NCBI GenBank assembly: GCA_938008535.1
Contig: CALLKF010000115.1
Location: 1-64,000 of the forward strand
Origin: an uncultured Saprospirales bacterium
GTDB taxonomy: Bacteria > Bacteroidota > Bacteroidia > Chitinophagales > JADIYW01
Direction of reading: 5' to 3'
DNA length: 64,000 bases
Part shown: positions 44,186 to 52,525 of the stretch, piece by piece
Layout of the letters: the number at the start of each line of letters is the position of its first letter
Position numbering within the stretch: the first letter of the stretch is position 1
The notes under the pieces: model-generated
Database searches by the model: none
Told to the model about the DNA's origin: nothing
Seen by the model: only the letters and a program-made list of their open reading frames with translations
Position numbers and translations under genes: made by a program

Positions 44186-44860
44186 TTAGATATAAGGTAC
44201 CGTTTCTTTTTCATCGTTGGCTGCATTGGAAACGCGTTGTTTTCCAATATCTACCAATATTTTAATGAGCACAAACAATGCAACGCAAATGATCATTGCT
44301 GTATGATGGTTTGCTTTCATTGATTTCAATACAAATTCATAAAGAAAAGAACCTAGAACGACTACTACATGTACAACTATCATATGTGCATCTAACAAAA
44401 CAAAATGGTCATTCGGTTTTGATTTTTTATAATCACCAATCGCGAGAAATTGTACTAAAAACTCAAGTAAATTAAAAGCTACAAAATTCAACAATGTAAT
44501 TTTATAAAACGGATCTTGTAAAGTCATCGTTTGAAAAATTCCTGCATCTTTTAAACTCTCTCGTCCTGTAACGAGAAAACCTAAAAAGACAACAATAAAC
44601 AACAAGTAAAAGAAAAAGATACCCGTTCGGAAAACAAAAAATTTGGCAGCTAATATTAGTTTACTGGCAAAAGTTGCATTTGAATCGCCTTGAGAAAAAA
44701 GTATTTTTAGTAAAAGAAACGTAGAGACAATGAGCATTTCTAACCAGAAAATATAGACCACAGAAAAAATAGTCCAATTAAATTTCAGTACACCATACAA
44801 TGGAAATAGGTTAGAAATAATAATGAATGGAATTAATATTTGCGACTTTTGATGCTTCAT
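44186..44860 (-). CDS. Membrane protein, DUF6498-like
   Basis: 224 aa with about five membrane segments. LIPFIIISNLFPLYGVLKFNWTIFSVVYIFWLEMLIVSTFLLLK resembles the opening of DUF6498 proteins; the family call is from memory and tentative. No signal peptide, no catalytic motif. It lies 38 bp downstream of the ABC ATPase gene on the same strand and may be the last gene of that operon. Confidence 0.55.
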   Translation of the reverse strand: MKHQKSQILIPFIIISNLFPLYGVLKFNWTIFSVVYIFWLEMLIVSTFLLLKILFSQGDSNATFASKLILAAKFFVFRTGIFFFYLLFIVVFLGFLVTGRESLKDAGIFQTMTLQDPFYKITLLNFVAFNLLEFLVQFLAIGDYKKSKPNDHFVLLDAHMIVVHVVVVLGSFLYEFVLKSMKANHHTAMIICVALFVLIKILVDIGKQRVSNAANDEKETVPYI

Positions 44861-44898
44861 GTATAAAATCTAGTTGCTGTTTGCTAACACTATATTAT

Positions 44899-45720
44899 TT
44901 ATAAACTCGAAAACATTCCTTTTACTTCACGCACAAAATCTAAGAATTCAGGTTTGGTGTCGATGTCCTTTTGCCATGCCAAACCTTTGTCAATTAAGTT
45001 ATAGGTATGTTTTATTTTAGAACCAGGAATGATGTTGCCTTTAGCATCTCTGTCGCGACCCATTAACCATAACGTATCAGCAATAGAAGCCGTTGAAACA
45101 ATATCATGGCTAACAATGATAATGGTAATTAACTCATTAGAATGTGCAATTTCTGAAAGCATATTTCCAACTTCTTCTACCATCAATGGATCTAAACCGG
45201 AAAATGGTTCATCAAGTAGTAAAAAATTCTCAGAACATAATAATTGTTGTGCAATGGCAACACGTTGTTTTTGTCCACCAGATAATTGCGCTGGATATAA
45301 AGTTGCTTTATCACTTAATTTAAATCGATTTAAAATATCATCTATTTTCTTTTTTCGTTCTGCAGCATCTTTACATGTTTTTTTTGCAGCTACATCTAAA
45401 TTTCCATAAACAGTACGATGATTAAACAACGGATAATTTTGTTGCACCACACCAACAAGACCAGCTTTTACTGGTATTGCAGGATTGTTGATGGTTACTT
45501 TTCCAGATGTTGGTTCTAACAAACCAGCCAATACTTCAAATAATTTTGTTTTACCAATACCTGATGGCCCTAGAAAACCTACCACTTGTCCCATTTTATA
45601 ACCAGGTCTGATAATGTCTTTTATTTCAACGTTTACATCTTTTAAAATCTGATTTCCTCCAATATTCAGCGATACATTTTCTGCTTTTAAAAGTGTGCTT
45701 GCAAATGCGTATTGTTCCAT
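44899..45720 (-). CDS. ABC transporter ATP-binding protein of the OmpA-SBP system
   Basis: 273 aa. Walker A GPSGIGKTKLFEVLAG, Q-loop VVQQNYPLF, signature LSGGQKQRVAIAQQLL, Walker B NFLLLDEPFSGLDP and the switch His in IIVSHD. The length of the tail and the sequence pattern put it with NitT/TauT-like importers' ATPases. Partners are the permease (45789-46577) and the solute-binding/OmpA protein (46647-48428) upstream in the same operon. The spacer before its start shows the same bipartite repeat as the spacer at 51226-51309. Confidence 0.9.
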   Translation of the reverse strand: MEQYAFASTLLKAENVSLNIGGNQILKDVNVEIKDIIRPGYKMGQVVGFLGPSGIGKTKLFEVLAGLLEPTSGKVTINNPAIPVKAGLVGVVQQNYPLFNHRTVYGNLDVAAKKTCKDAAERKKKIDDILNRFKLSDKATLYPAQLSGGQKQRVAIAQQLLCSENFLLLDEPFSGLDPLMVEEVGNMLSEIAHSNELITIIIVSHDIVSTASIADTLWLMGRDRDAKGNIIPGSKIKHTYNLIDKGLAWQKDIDTKPEFLDFVREVKGMFSSL

Positions 45721-45789
45721 GTTTATAATTGTTGAATTGTAGAGTTATAGAATTATAAAATTTTAATTTTCATCACTATCACTTTCACT
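45721..45789 (-). repeat. Bipartite junction element, permease to ATPase
   Basis: On the minus strand the stop codon is followed by GTGAAA, GTGATA, GTGATG, then ATTTTATAATTCTATAA and AATTCAACAATTA just before the ATG of the ATPase gene. The junction at 51226-51309 in the divergent operon has the same two halves in the same order. Confidence 0.6.
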
Positions 45790-46577
45790 TACTTCGAAGA
45801 AGTAGTCAATGTCGCATACGGACAGAAGATGTTTTTTAATAAACCAATCAAATAATCCATTAAAATTCCCATTGCTAAAATTACTAATTGAATAGCAAAA
45901 ACAGAGTCTAAACGCAAGTGCTTATTTTGATTTAAAAGGAGTGTGCCGATTCCACCTTCTGAACGTGAAATACCTTCAACCATCGTTAGCATCATCCAGG
46001 CAATAGCAAAATTTTGACGAATAATTTCAAATACTAAATCTATTTTTCCAAGAATGATAACTTCCCAAACTACTTGCCATTCACTCATACGCAACGTACG
46101 TGCATGGTTGAGTTCGTTGCGAGTTGTTGCGTTGATTACAGATACTAATGATGTGACAAAAAACACCGTGATACCAAAAGTCATTAACGATGCTTTTAGC
46201 TGATGACCACTGTGTGTCATCAATGCAAAATAAAATGATAAACCAACTAAGGTTAAAAACCGGAACTTTGAAATGATAAATGCAATCGGTCTGAAAAATG
46301 GAATTACGGTTAAATAAGAAATGAAAAGCGAAATGATAATGGCATACAACATAGATTGCAAACACAACATGGTGCTGGTCATTAATTCAAAAAATAAACT
46401 TTCCTGATTAATTAAATTTCCAAGAGCTTTGAAAATGTTTACTGGTGTTGGCAAAAATACAGAGTTGGAAAGAAACCAAACTAATAATACAATTACGGCT
46501 TGCACTATAACCATAATACCAAACGTGCTTTTGCTTAATACTTTATTTGGAAGAAAAATATTTTTGAGTTCGTTCAT
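45789..46577 (-). CDS. ABC transporter permease of the OmpA-SBP system
   Basis: 262 aa from the ATG at 46577. The frame extends to an ATG at 46610, but that lies inside a terminator hairpin, so I take the inner start. About six membrane segments with the BPD_transp_1 pattern (SLVSVINATTRNELNHARTLRMSEWQVVWEVIILGKIDLVFEIIRQNFAIAWMMLTMVEGISRSEGGIGTLL), including the EAA-like loop ARTLRMSEWQ. It forms the channel of the importer whose ATPase follows. Confidence 0.9.
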   Translation of the reverse strand: MNELKNIFLPNKVLSKSTFGIMVIVQAVIVLLVWFLSNSVFLPTPVNIFKALGNLINQESLFFELMTSTMLCLQSMLYAIIISLFISYLTVIPFFRPIAFIISKFRFLTLVGLSFYFALMTHSGHQLKASLMTFGITVFFVTSLVSVINATTRNELNHARTLRMSEWQVVWEVIILGKIDLVFEIIRQNFAIAWMMLTMVEGISRSEGGIGTLLLNQNKHLRLDSVFAIQLVILAMGILMDYLIGLLKNIFCPYATLTTSSK

Positions 46578-46593
46578 GGTTTTACTTTTACTT

Positions 46594-46631
46594 AAAAAAA
46601 ACGAATCCAAAGTTTTTACACTTTGGATTCG
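46594..46631 (-). terminator. Intra-operon hairpin with U tract after the SBP gene
   Basis: CGAATCCAAAG and CTTTGGATTCG form an 11-bp stem with an 8-nt loop; on the minus strand it is followed by TTTTTTT. It sits between the SBP/OmpA gene and the permease, where partial termination would give more binding protein than transporter. Confidence 0.85.
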
Positions 46632-46646
46632 ATAAGAGATTGTTTT

Positions 46647-48428
46647 TTATTTTCCCATTACAATTGTAACGCGACGATTTTTTGCTTTGCCTTCTGGCGT
46701 ATCATTTGGTACCACAGGATTTGTTTGTCCATGAGCAAGAATGGAAACTCTACCATCAGGGAAATTGTTTGGTGATTTAGCTTCTAACCATTGTTTTACT
46801 GCAAATGCACGTTGCTCAGAAAGCGTCATGTTTTTTGCTGGATCACCAGCATTATCAGTATGTCCGTGAATTTCTACTTTCAAGTTATTCGCAACGATAA
46901 GGTCGTTAAATAATAATTCTAAATCTTTTGCAGCTTTAGGAGTTAACTTTGCACTACCGCTTTCAAACTCAATATTCCAAGATTTTTCTGCTACTTTTTC
47001 TTTGATATCACCTTCTGTAAATGTTGTTTTATCAGCAGCAGCTAAATCTCCAGAACGTGCAATAACATTTTTCACATAACTTAAATCTAAGATGTCATCA
47101 ACTGGTGGATAAGTAGGCATCAATTCAGGATATAATTTTTTTACGATATTACCGAATGTAGTATAAACGATACCAAATACGTTGGTGCTGCCTGGCGTTA
47201 AACCAAACAATTCTGCATTATCTGCCAAATTACTTACTGCTGAACCACCTAATTCAACATCATTTCCAAGTTTATCTTTTTGAACTGTTCCATTATAATA
47301 TTTTACCCAATATGCACCATCTTCTTCACCATAAACTTTAGCAGAAATTTCACCAGCTTTGTTTAAAGCAGTAGAGTATGATTTTACTTGGTCGCCACCT
47401 TGTCCAATAGCAGTAATCATTTTTTCAATTACATCTCTGTTGTCTTCACAGAATTTTTTAATACCAATTAAAACGTTTGGCATTTGCGAACGATATTCTT
47501 TTGTAGAAACAATTGAAACTAATCCACCTTTTTTCTCTGCAATCATAACGTCACCAGGTGTCCATGTTGCCACACCATCTACACGTACTGTTTTCTTTTC
47601 GCCTGTTGCTTTACCATTTTTAACAACAGCTCTTTCTTCAGTATAACCGCTAATGTATTTTTGAGAAGCATCAATATATGATTCTGGATTGATGAAGTTC
47701 ATTGCATCTGGATCGTATGTTTTTTCATCAGGATTTACTTTGATTCCATTATCAGCACACCATTTAACAGCAATATTCCAGTCACCATCGCGTAAGTAAG
47801 CAGTTACCGTACTACCTTTTGCATTTTGTGGATTTAATTTCCAAGATGGTGGACCCATCAATTTATCTTCACCTTGTGATTTTCCACAAGAATATATTAC
47901 TTGAGCTCTATAGTCTTTTCCTAATTTTTCCAATTCTGGATTTACACCAGCCAAGAAAGCAGCCGAACCGTCACCCATAATAGCAACGAATTGTGCACCT
48001 TCTTTAGTGTCAGGATTGTCTTTATATTCTTTAGCAAATTTTATTAATGATGCCTGCATTTGTGATACATCATCTTGACGAGTTAAATGTAAGTTTACAC
48101 CTTGTTTAGCCATTAAAGAACCTTCTGTTGTATTGGCACCACCATTTGCAAATAGTAAACCCATTTGTGAATTCCAAGCCCAAATAAGTGCTCGTACTTC
48201 TTTAGAGTTGATATTTGCTGGATTGTCTGAAGGCATTTCTACAGCACTTACTGTTGAAGAAGCATTAGCAGGAGCCGTTGGTAAATCTATCTTGCCAATT
48301 TCTTCAGATTGTTTTACTTTTTTCTTCATGATTAGTCCGCTATCCATTATCAGCCATTTTGCGCCAACAAGAGCACCAATAATTGCTACGGTTACAGCTA
48401 TTTTTCCGAAAGTTGTTAGTTTGTTCAT
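46647..48428 (-). CDS. Solute-binding protein fused to an OmpA peptidoglycan-binding domain
   Basis: 593 aa. N-terminal membrane anchor (about 8-27), linker, then a periplasmic-binding fold (about 75-440; EVRALIWAWNSQMGLLFANGGA, FVAIMGDGSAAFLAGVNPEL, IYSCGKSQGEDKLMGPPSWK) that NCBI-style naming calls phosphate-ABC-type SBP/OmpA. The C-terminal OmpA domain (about 475-593) has FESGSAKLTPKAAKDLELLFNDLI, EIHGHTDNAGD, LSEQRAFAVKQWL and NRRVTIVMGK. The fusion tethers the binding protein to peptidoglycan. First gene of the minus operon. The ligand is not identifiable; phosphate is a guess from the family name only. Confidence 0.88.
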   Translation of the reverse strand: MNKLTTFGKIAVTVAIIGALVGAKWLIMDSGLIMKKKVKQSEEIGKIDLPTAPANASSTVSAVEMPSDNPANINSKEVRALIWAWNSQMGLLFANGGANTTEGSLMAKQGVNLHLTRQDDVSQMQASLIKFAKEYKDNPDTKEGAQFVAIMGDGSAAFLAGVNPELEKLGKDYRAQVIYSCGKSQGEDKLMGPPSWKLNPQNAKGSTVTAYLRDGDWNIAVKWCADNGIKVNPDEKTYDPDAMNFINPESYIDASQKYISGYTEERAVVKNGKATGEKKTVRVDGVATWTPGDVMIAEKKGGLVSIVSTKEYRSQMPNVLIGIKKFCEDNRDVIEKMITAIGQGGDQVKSYSTALNKAGEISAKVYGEEDGAYWVKYYNGTVQKDKLGNDVELGGSAVSNLADNAELFGLTPGSTNVFGIVYTTFGNIVKKLYPELMPTYPPVDDILDLSYVKNVIARSGDLAAADKTTFTEGDIKEKVAEKSWNIEFESGSAKLTPKAAKDLELLFNDLIVANNLKVEIHGHTDNAGDPAKNMTLSEQRAFAVKQWLEAKSPNNFPDGRVSILAHGQTNPVVPNDTPEGKAKNRRVTIVMGK

Positions 48429-48597
48429 TTGTTTTGGTTTAATTTTAATTCTAATTTACAAAAATACTTTATATAGTATTGAAAATATTCCTTATTTATG
48501 CACAAATAAAGGAATTAGTTAAATAACTTTCCATACCAAACAATATTTTGATTTCATAAAGTTCCCTACATTTAAAATAAAAAATAATATCACATTT
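48429..48597. promoter_or_regulatory. Divergent promoter region with two inverted repeats
   Basis: This 169-bp interval serves both operons of the OmpA-SBP/AAA+ system. TATTTTTG on the minus strand (48459-48466) is a candidate -7 box for the SBP operon. AATACT-N6-AGTATT (48463-48480) overlaps it, and a larger inverted repeat ATTCCTTATTT/AAATAAAGGAAT (48487-48515, one bulge) lies in the middle. TACATTTA (48567-48574) is a weak -7 box for the AAA+ operon. Confidence 0.5.
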
Positions 48598-50493
48598 ATG
48601 AGCACAGGATTATTGCGAGCGATTGAAAATTTAATAGAAGATTTTATAGAAGATAACAAGCTTCAAAAACCATTTTACAAAGCAGCATCTATTTCTCCAT
48701 TAAAAATTTTAAGCATCAGCAATGCTTTGCCTGCTTTAAATTTAGCTAAAGAAGAAATATTATTTTGCTTTGATAGAAGAGAATTAAATAACTTTAAAGG
48801 ATTTGTATTAACCGATAAAAACTTTCATTTTGTTACAGAAAAACCGAATGTAATTCCAATAACTGAATTGAATAAAAAAATAGATGTTAAAACAATTGAA
48901 CAAATTTTAGGTGCCGATTTCAAAATAGTAGCAACTCCATTATTTCAATTATTAAATGATATTTCAATTGGCAACTTTGATAAAAAATCTTCGACGAAAT
49001 CAACAGAAAAAAATGAAATAACCAATGAAGTGGATGAAACTAATTTTGAAATTCCTTCTGCTTATTTAGATATTTTACAAGTAGAAGGTTTTAAATTATT
49101 TTCTATTATTGAGCAATTAAATGCAGATAAAGATTTTTTAGATGTACTTCAGAAATCATTAACAAAATCAGATGTTTTGAAAGATGAATTTAAAACACAT
49201 CATGTGGTTTTGCAAGATGCGATTGAAATTTACAATCAAATTTTTAATCTTCCAGAACAAGAAAATACAAAAGGAAAATTTGCTTTAGCATATTTGTTTG
49301 AACGATTACAAGGAAATGATTTTGCAGAAAATTTATCATTGGAACGTATCAATGAAATGGTTGCTAATCCTAAATTTTTAGAAAGTGTTGAAAAAGTAAA
49401 AAACGCAAAGTTTTTGGCACCGTCTGATGAATATAAAGAACAATTTATTTTGCCGTCTATTTTGTTTCGCGTGCAACACAAACAGTTTGATGTGTTGGCT
49501 GCTGCTTATAATCAATTGGCTATAATACTCGCAAATACTGATAATTCCGTTTCTGATGCTGAACAAAAAACATTGGAACGCATTCAACAGTTGTGTTTTC
49601 ATCCAAAGAAAAATCTAACCAATGTAAAACAAAGTTCAGTACCTGAAGATGATACTTTAGAAAAAGTAATGTTAGAAATAAACGAGCTGGTTGGATTAAA
49701 AAATATCAAAACAGATATTCAGGATTTGGTCAACTTTTTAAAAGTTCAAAAGATACGAGAAACGCAAGGTTTAAAGGCAACCGAACGTATGTTGCATTCT
49801 GTTTTTATGGGTCCACCTGGAACCGGTAAAACAACCATTGCGCGTTTGCTTGGAAGAATTTATAAGCATTTAGGTTATTTATCATCTGGTCATATTGTAG
49901 AAACAGATCGCGCTGGTTTGGTAGCTGGTTATGTTGGACAAACGGCGTTGAAAGTAGATGAAGTAGTGAAAGCTGCCATCAATGGTGTGCTGTTTATTGA
50001 TGAATCATATGCCTTATCAAAAGATGATTCAGGAAAAGATTTTGGCAATGAAGCGATTGAAACTTTATTGAAACGAATGGAAGACCATCGCGATGATTTG
50101 GCTGTAATTGCAGCTGGCTATCCAGATGAAATGAAAACGTTTATTCAATCCAATCCAGGTTTGCAATCGCGTTTCAATCGTTACTTTAAATTTGAACATT
50201 ATACACCACAAGAAATGTTGGATATTTTCAAAGGCATCGCTAAAAAAGCAGATTTTATTTTAACATTAGATGCAGAAAAAAAATTACAATTAATTTTTAA
50301 TGGTTTGTATGAAAAACGAAATTCTACATTTGGAAATGCGCGCGTTGTTCGTAATATTTTTGAACAGGTAATTGCTATACAAGCCAACAGAATGGTTTTG
50401 GTGAAAGATATCACAAAAGAAATTTTAATGTCGTTAGAAGTAAGTGATATTCCAGAAGCAAAAGAAACCATTGCAAAAGTTTTTGTTTTTTAA
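48598..50493 (+). CDS. CbxX/CfqX-type AAA+ ATPase of the OmpA-SBP system
   Basis: 631 aa. The N-terminal two-thirds (about 1-360) is helical and unclassified; about 300-340 (FDVLAAAYNQLAIILANTDNSVSDAEQKTLERI) has the look of a TerB-like acidic helical motif. The AAA+ core follows: Walker A MGPPGTGKTTIARLLG (about 402), Walker B GVLFIDESYAL (about 463), sensor/arginine finger region AVIAAGYPDEM and NPGLQSRFNRYFKF. CbxX-like ATPases remodel protein complexes. It starts the plus operon, back to back with the SBP/OmpA operon. Confidence 0.88.
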   Translation: MSTGLLRAIENLIEDFIEDNKLQKPFYKAASISPLKILSISNALPALNLAKEEILFCFDRRELNNFKGFVLTDKNFHFVTEKPNVIPITELNKKIDVKTIEQILGADFKIVATPLFQLLNDISIGNFDKKSSTKSTEKNEITNEVDETNFEIPSAYLDILQVEGFKLFSIIEQLNADKDFLDVLQKSLTKSDVLKDEFKTHHVVLQDAIEIYNQIFNLPEQENTKGKFALAYLFERLQGNDFAENLSLERINEMVANPKFLESVEKVKNAKFLAPSDEYKEQFILPSILFRVQHKQFDVLAAAYNQLAIILANTDNSVSDAEQKTLERIQQLCFHPKKNLTNVKQSSVPEDDTLEKVMLEINELVGLKNIKTDIQDLVNFLKVQKIRETQGLKATERMLHSVFMGPPGTGKTTIARLLGRIYKHLGYLSSGHIVETDRAGLVAGYVGQTALKVDEVVKAAINGVLFIDESYALSKDDSGKDFGNEAIETLLKRMEDHRDDLAVIAAGYPDEMKTFIQSNPGLQSRFNRYFKFEHYTPQEMLDIFKGIAKKADFILTLDAEKKLQLIFNGLYEKRNSTFGNARVVRNIFEQVIAIQANRMVLVKDITKEILMSLEVSDIPEAKETIAKVFVF

Positions 50494-50583
50494 TTATCGG
50501 TTTCTGATGTTGATTTGGAACTTTTTATCAAAAAATGTAATTTAGTAAGATATTAAAATTATTTTTACACAAACGAATGAACT

Positions 50584-51225
50584 ATGGCTATTGACTTAAG
50601 TAAATTGAAATCGCTGTTTATTGTAGATGATACTAAACAAACCGAGCAAACAGAAAATAAAGACGAAACTACTTCTACGGAGAATAAAACGTTACAACCA
50701 GTTATTCAAGGTAATGTTGACCAATCAATTCTTGATACGTTATTTAAATCGCTTACCGAAAATAATTTACAAGGATTTGATTATTTTGAATATAAGCAAT
50801 CGTTAAAAACCTTGCGTGGTATGCTTGATGAACAAACGGCTTTCAAGTCAGCATTTGCAACCGCTGCAACAATGGGTATTACTAAAGATAAATTACTGGA
50901 AACGGCTAATTTTTATGTGAAAGTATTAGCTAAAGAAAAAGAAAAATTTGATGAAGCAGCACGTTCGCAAGGTGGTGGTGCTGTGGATGCAAAAAAGAAA
51001 GAAATTGAATTAACAACCAAATCTATTTCTGATAAATCTGAACAAATTAGAAAATTGACTGACGAAATTTCTGCTGCTCAAACAAAAATAAATGAATTGA
51101 ATGCTTTTGTTTTACAAGCAGAAAACAAAATTGCTGAAACATCCAAGAATTTTAATGCTTCATTTAATACTATCAACTCAGAAATCAATACTGATATTGA
51201 AAAAATAAAACAATACATTCAATAA
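50584..51225 (+). CDS. Coiled-coil protein between AAA+ and PspA-like genes
   Basis: 213 aa, no signal peptide or membrane segment. Residues 1-50 are Thr/Glu-rich and likely disordered (DDTKQTEQTENKDETTSTENK). About 60-120 is a helical domain, and about 125-213 a long coiled coil (KKKEIELTTKSISDKSEQIRKLTDEISAAQTKINELNAFVLQAENKIAETSK). A role as a bridge between the AAA+ ATPase and the PspA-like protein is an inference from position; no family is recognised. Second gene of the plus operon, 90 bp after the ATPase. Confidence 0.75.
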   Translation: MAIDLSKLKSLFIVDDTKQTEQTENKDETTSTENKTLQPVIQGNVDQSILDTLFKSLTENNLQGFDYFEYKQSLKTLRGMLDEQTAFKSAFATAATMGITKDKLLETANFYVKVLAKEKEKFDEAARSQGGGAVDAKKKEIELTTKSISDKSEQIRKLTDEISAAQTKINELNAFVLQAENKIAETSKNFNASFNTINSEINTDIEKIKQYIQ

Positions 51226-51309
51226 AGTGAAAGTGAGCATGAAAGTGAAAGTTTTTCATTAATAAATTCTACAATTCTATAATTTTAAAATTCAACAATT
51301 AACATACAC
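51226..51309 (+). repeat. Bipartite junction element before the PspA-like gene
   Basis: Directly after the stop codon: AGTGAA, AGTGAG, CATGAA, AGTGAA, then ATTCTAC, AATTCTA, TAATTTT, AAAATTC, AACAATT up to the ATG region. Same two-part design as at 45721-45789. Confidence 0.6.
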
Positions 51310-52332
51310 ATGGATACATTAAATGAATTAAAACCAAAATCGTTTTGGGAAAAACCTGAAGGAAAAACAGGATTTTTATTTGCGGCTGGAGCATTAGGCG
51401 CACTTGGATTTGGTTTGTATAAAATTCTACCTTTTTTAATTGCAATTGCCTCAAACACCTTGTATTTAGCTGGTTTGCTAATGGCTTTAGGTGCTTTAAT
51501 CTATATGATTTTAGACCCAAAAGTGCGCAACTTAGTATTCTATATGTACAAGTCAGTGATGCGCTGGATTACTGGTTTATTTGTTCAAATTGATCCAATT
51601 GGAATTTTGGAAACTTATATCGGTGAATTGCGTACGAACCTTTCAAAAATGGATAAACAAATTGGTTTGTTGCGTGGACAAATGCGAAAATTAAAAGACA
51701 TTATCGATCAAAATCAACGCGAAATAAAAAACAATATTTCTTTAGCCAATCAAGCAAAGCAAACAGAAAAAGATGCGATGATGATTTTGAAAACGCGTAA
51801 AGCAGGTCGCTTGCAGGAATCGAATATGCGTTTGGAAGATTTGTATAAAAAAATGGAAATTTTGTACAGAGTATTAGGTAAAATGTTTGATAGTTCTGAG
51901 ATTTTATTAGAAGATGTGATTGACCAAGTGCAAGTGAAAAAACAAGAACGCGAAGCCATTCGTGCATCACATTCAGCGATGAAATCTGCGATGAATATTT
52001 TAAGTGGAAATTCTGATAAACGTTATTTGTTTGACCAAGCGATGGAAGCCATTGCGGATGATGTAAGCATGAAAATAGGCGAAATGGAACGCTTCATGGA
52101 CTTGTCTTCTAATTTTATGGATTCTATCGATTTGCAAAACGGTGTATTTGAAGAAGAAGGATTGAAAATGTTAGATAAATGGGAAAAAGAAGGCGTTTCC
52201 TTATTACTTGGTAAAGACAAAGATTTATTAGTTAGCGATACTGCCACCAATAAAGTAGATTTAGATGCACCATTAACATCCAGCAAAACAGCAGGACAAA
52301 CCAACCAATACGGCGATTTGTTTAAGTTTTAA
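51310..52332 (+). CDS. Two-TM membrane protein with PspA/ESCRT-III-like coiled coil
   Basis: 340 aa. Two membrane segments (about 22-40 and 47-68), then a helical domain (about 90-310): DPIGILETYIGELRTNLSKMDKQIGLLRGQMRKLKDIIDQNQREIKNN and RKAGRLQESNMRLEDLYKKMEILYRVLGKMFDSSEILLEDVIDQVQVKKQEREAIRASHSAM. The pattern of long alpha-helical hairpins with a DP-x-x-x-L-E start is reminiscent of PspA/Vipp1, but homology is not certain. It could sense or stabilise membrane stress. Last gene of the plus operon, followed by a strong terminator. Confidence 0.7.
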   Translation: MDTLNELKPKSFWEKPEGKTGFLFAAGALGALGFGLYKILPFLIAIASNTLYLAGLLMALGALIYMILDPKVRNLVFYMYKSVMRWITGLFVQIDPIGILETYIGELRTNLSKMDKQIGLLRGQMRKLKDIIDQNQREIKNNISLANQAKQTEKDAMMILKTRKAGRLQESNMRLEDLYKKMEILYRVLGKMFDSSEILLEDVIDQVQVKKQEREAIRASHSAMKSAMNILSGNSDKRYLFDQAMEAIADDVSMKIGEMERFMDLSSNFMDSIDLQNGVFEEEGLKMLDKWEKEGVSLLLGKDKDLLVSDTATNKVDLDAPLTSSKTAGQTNQYGDLFKF

Positions 52333-52388
52333 AATACGATGAAAACCTTTAAGATTTTGAAGGTTTACTATTATCTTTAATAATTATC

Positions 52389-52416
52389 ACGCAGTCAATA
52401 TTGACTGCGTTTTTTC
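52389..52416 (+). terminator. Terminator of the AAA+ operon
   Basis: ACGCAGTCAA and TTGACTGCGT pair as a perfect 10-bp stem with a 2-base centre, followed by six T residues. Confidence 0.9.
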
Positions 52417-52476
52417 ATGTTATTTGTTGCAAATTATCCGAATTCTAATTCATTCTGACCTTTTACTAATTTCTCA

Positions 52477-52507
52477 TTGACTATTTTACAAACAGTGTTT
52501 AAATTTG
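52477..52507 (+). promoter_or_regulatory. Complete promoter for the lipoprotein at 52526
   Basis: TTG at 52477-52479, 20-bp spacer, TAAATTTG at 52500-52507, then ATG at 52526. The in-frame TTG at 52505 belongs to the -7 box. Confidence 0.6.
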
Positions 52508-52525
52508 CAATATAAAATAGAACTT

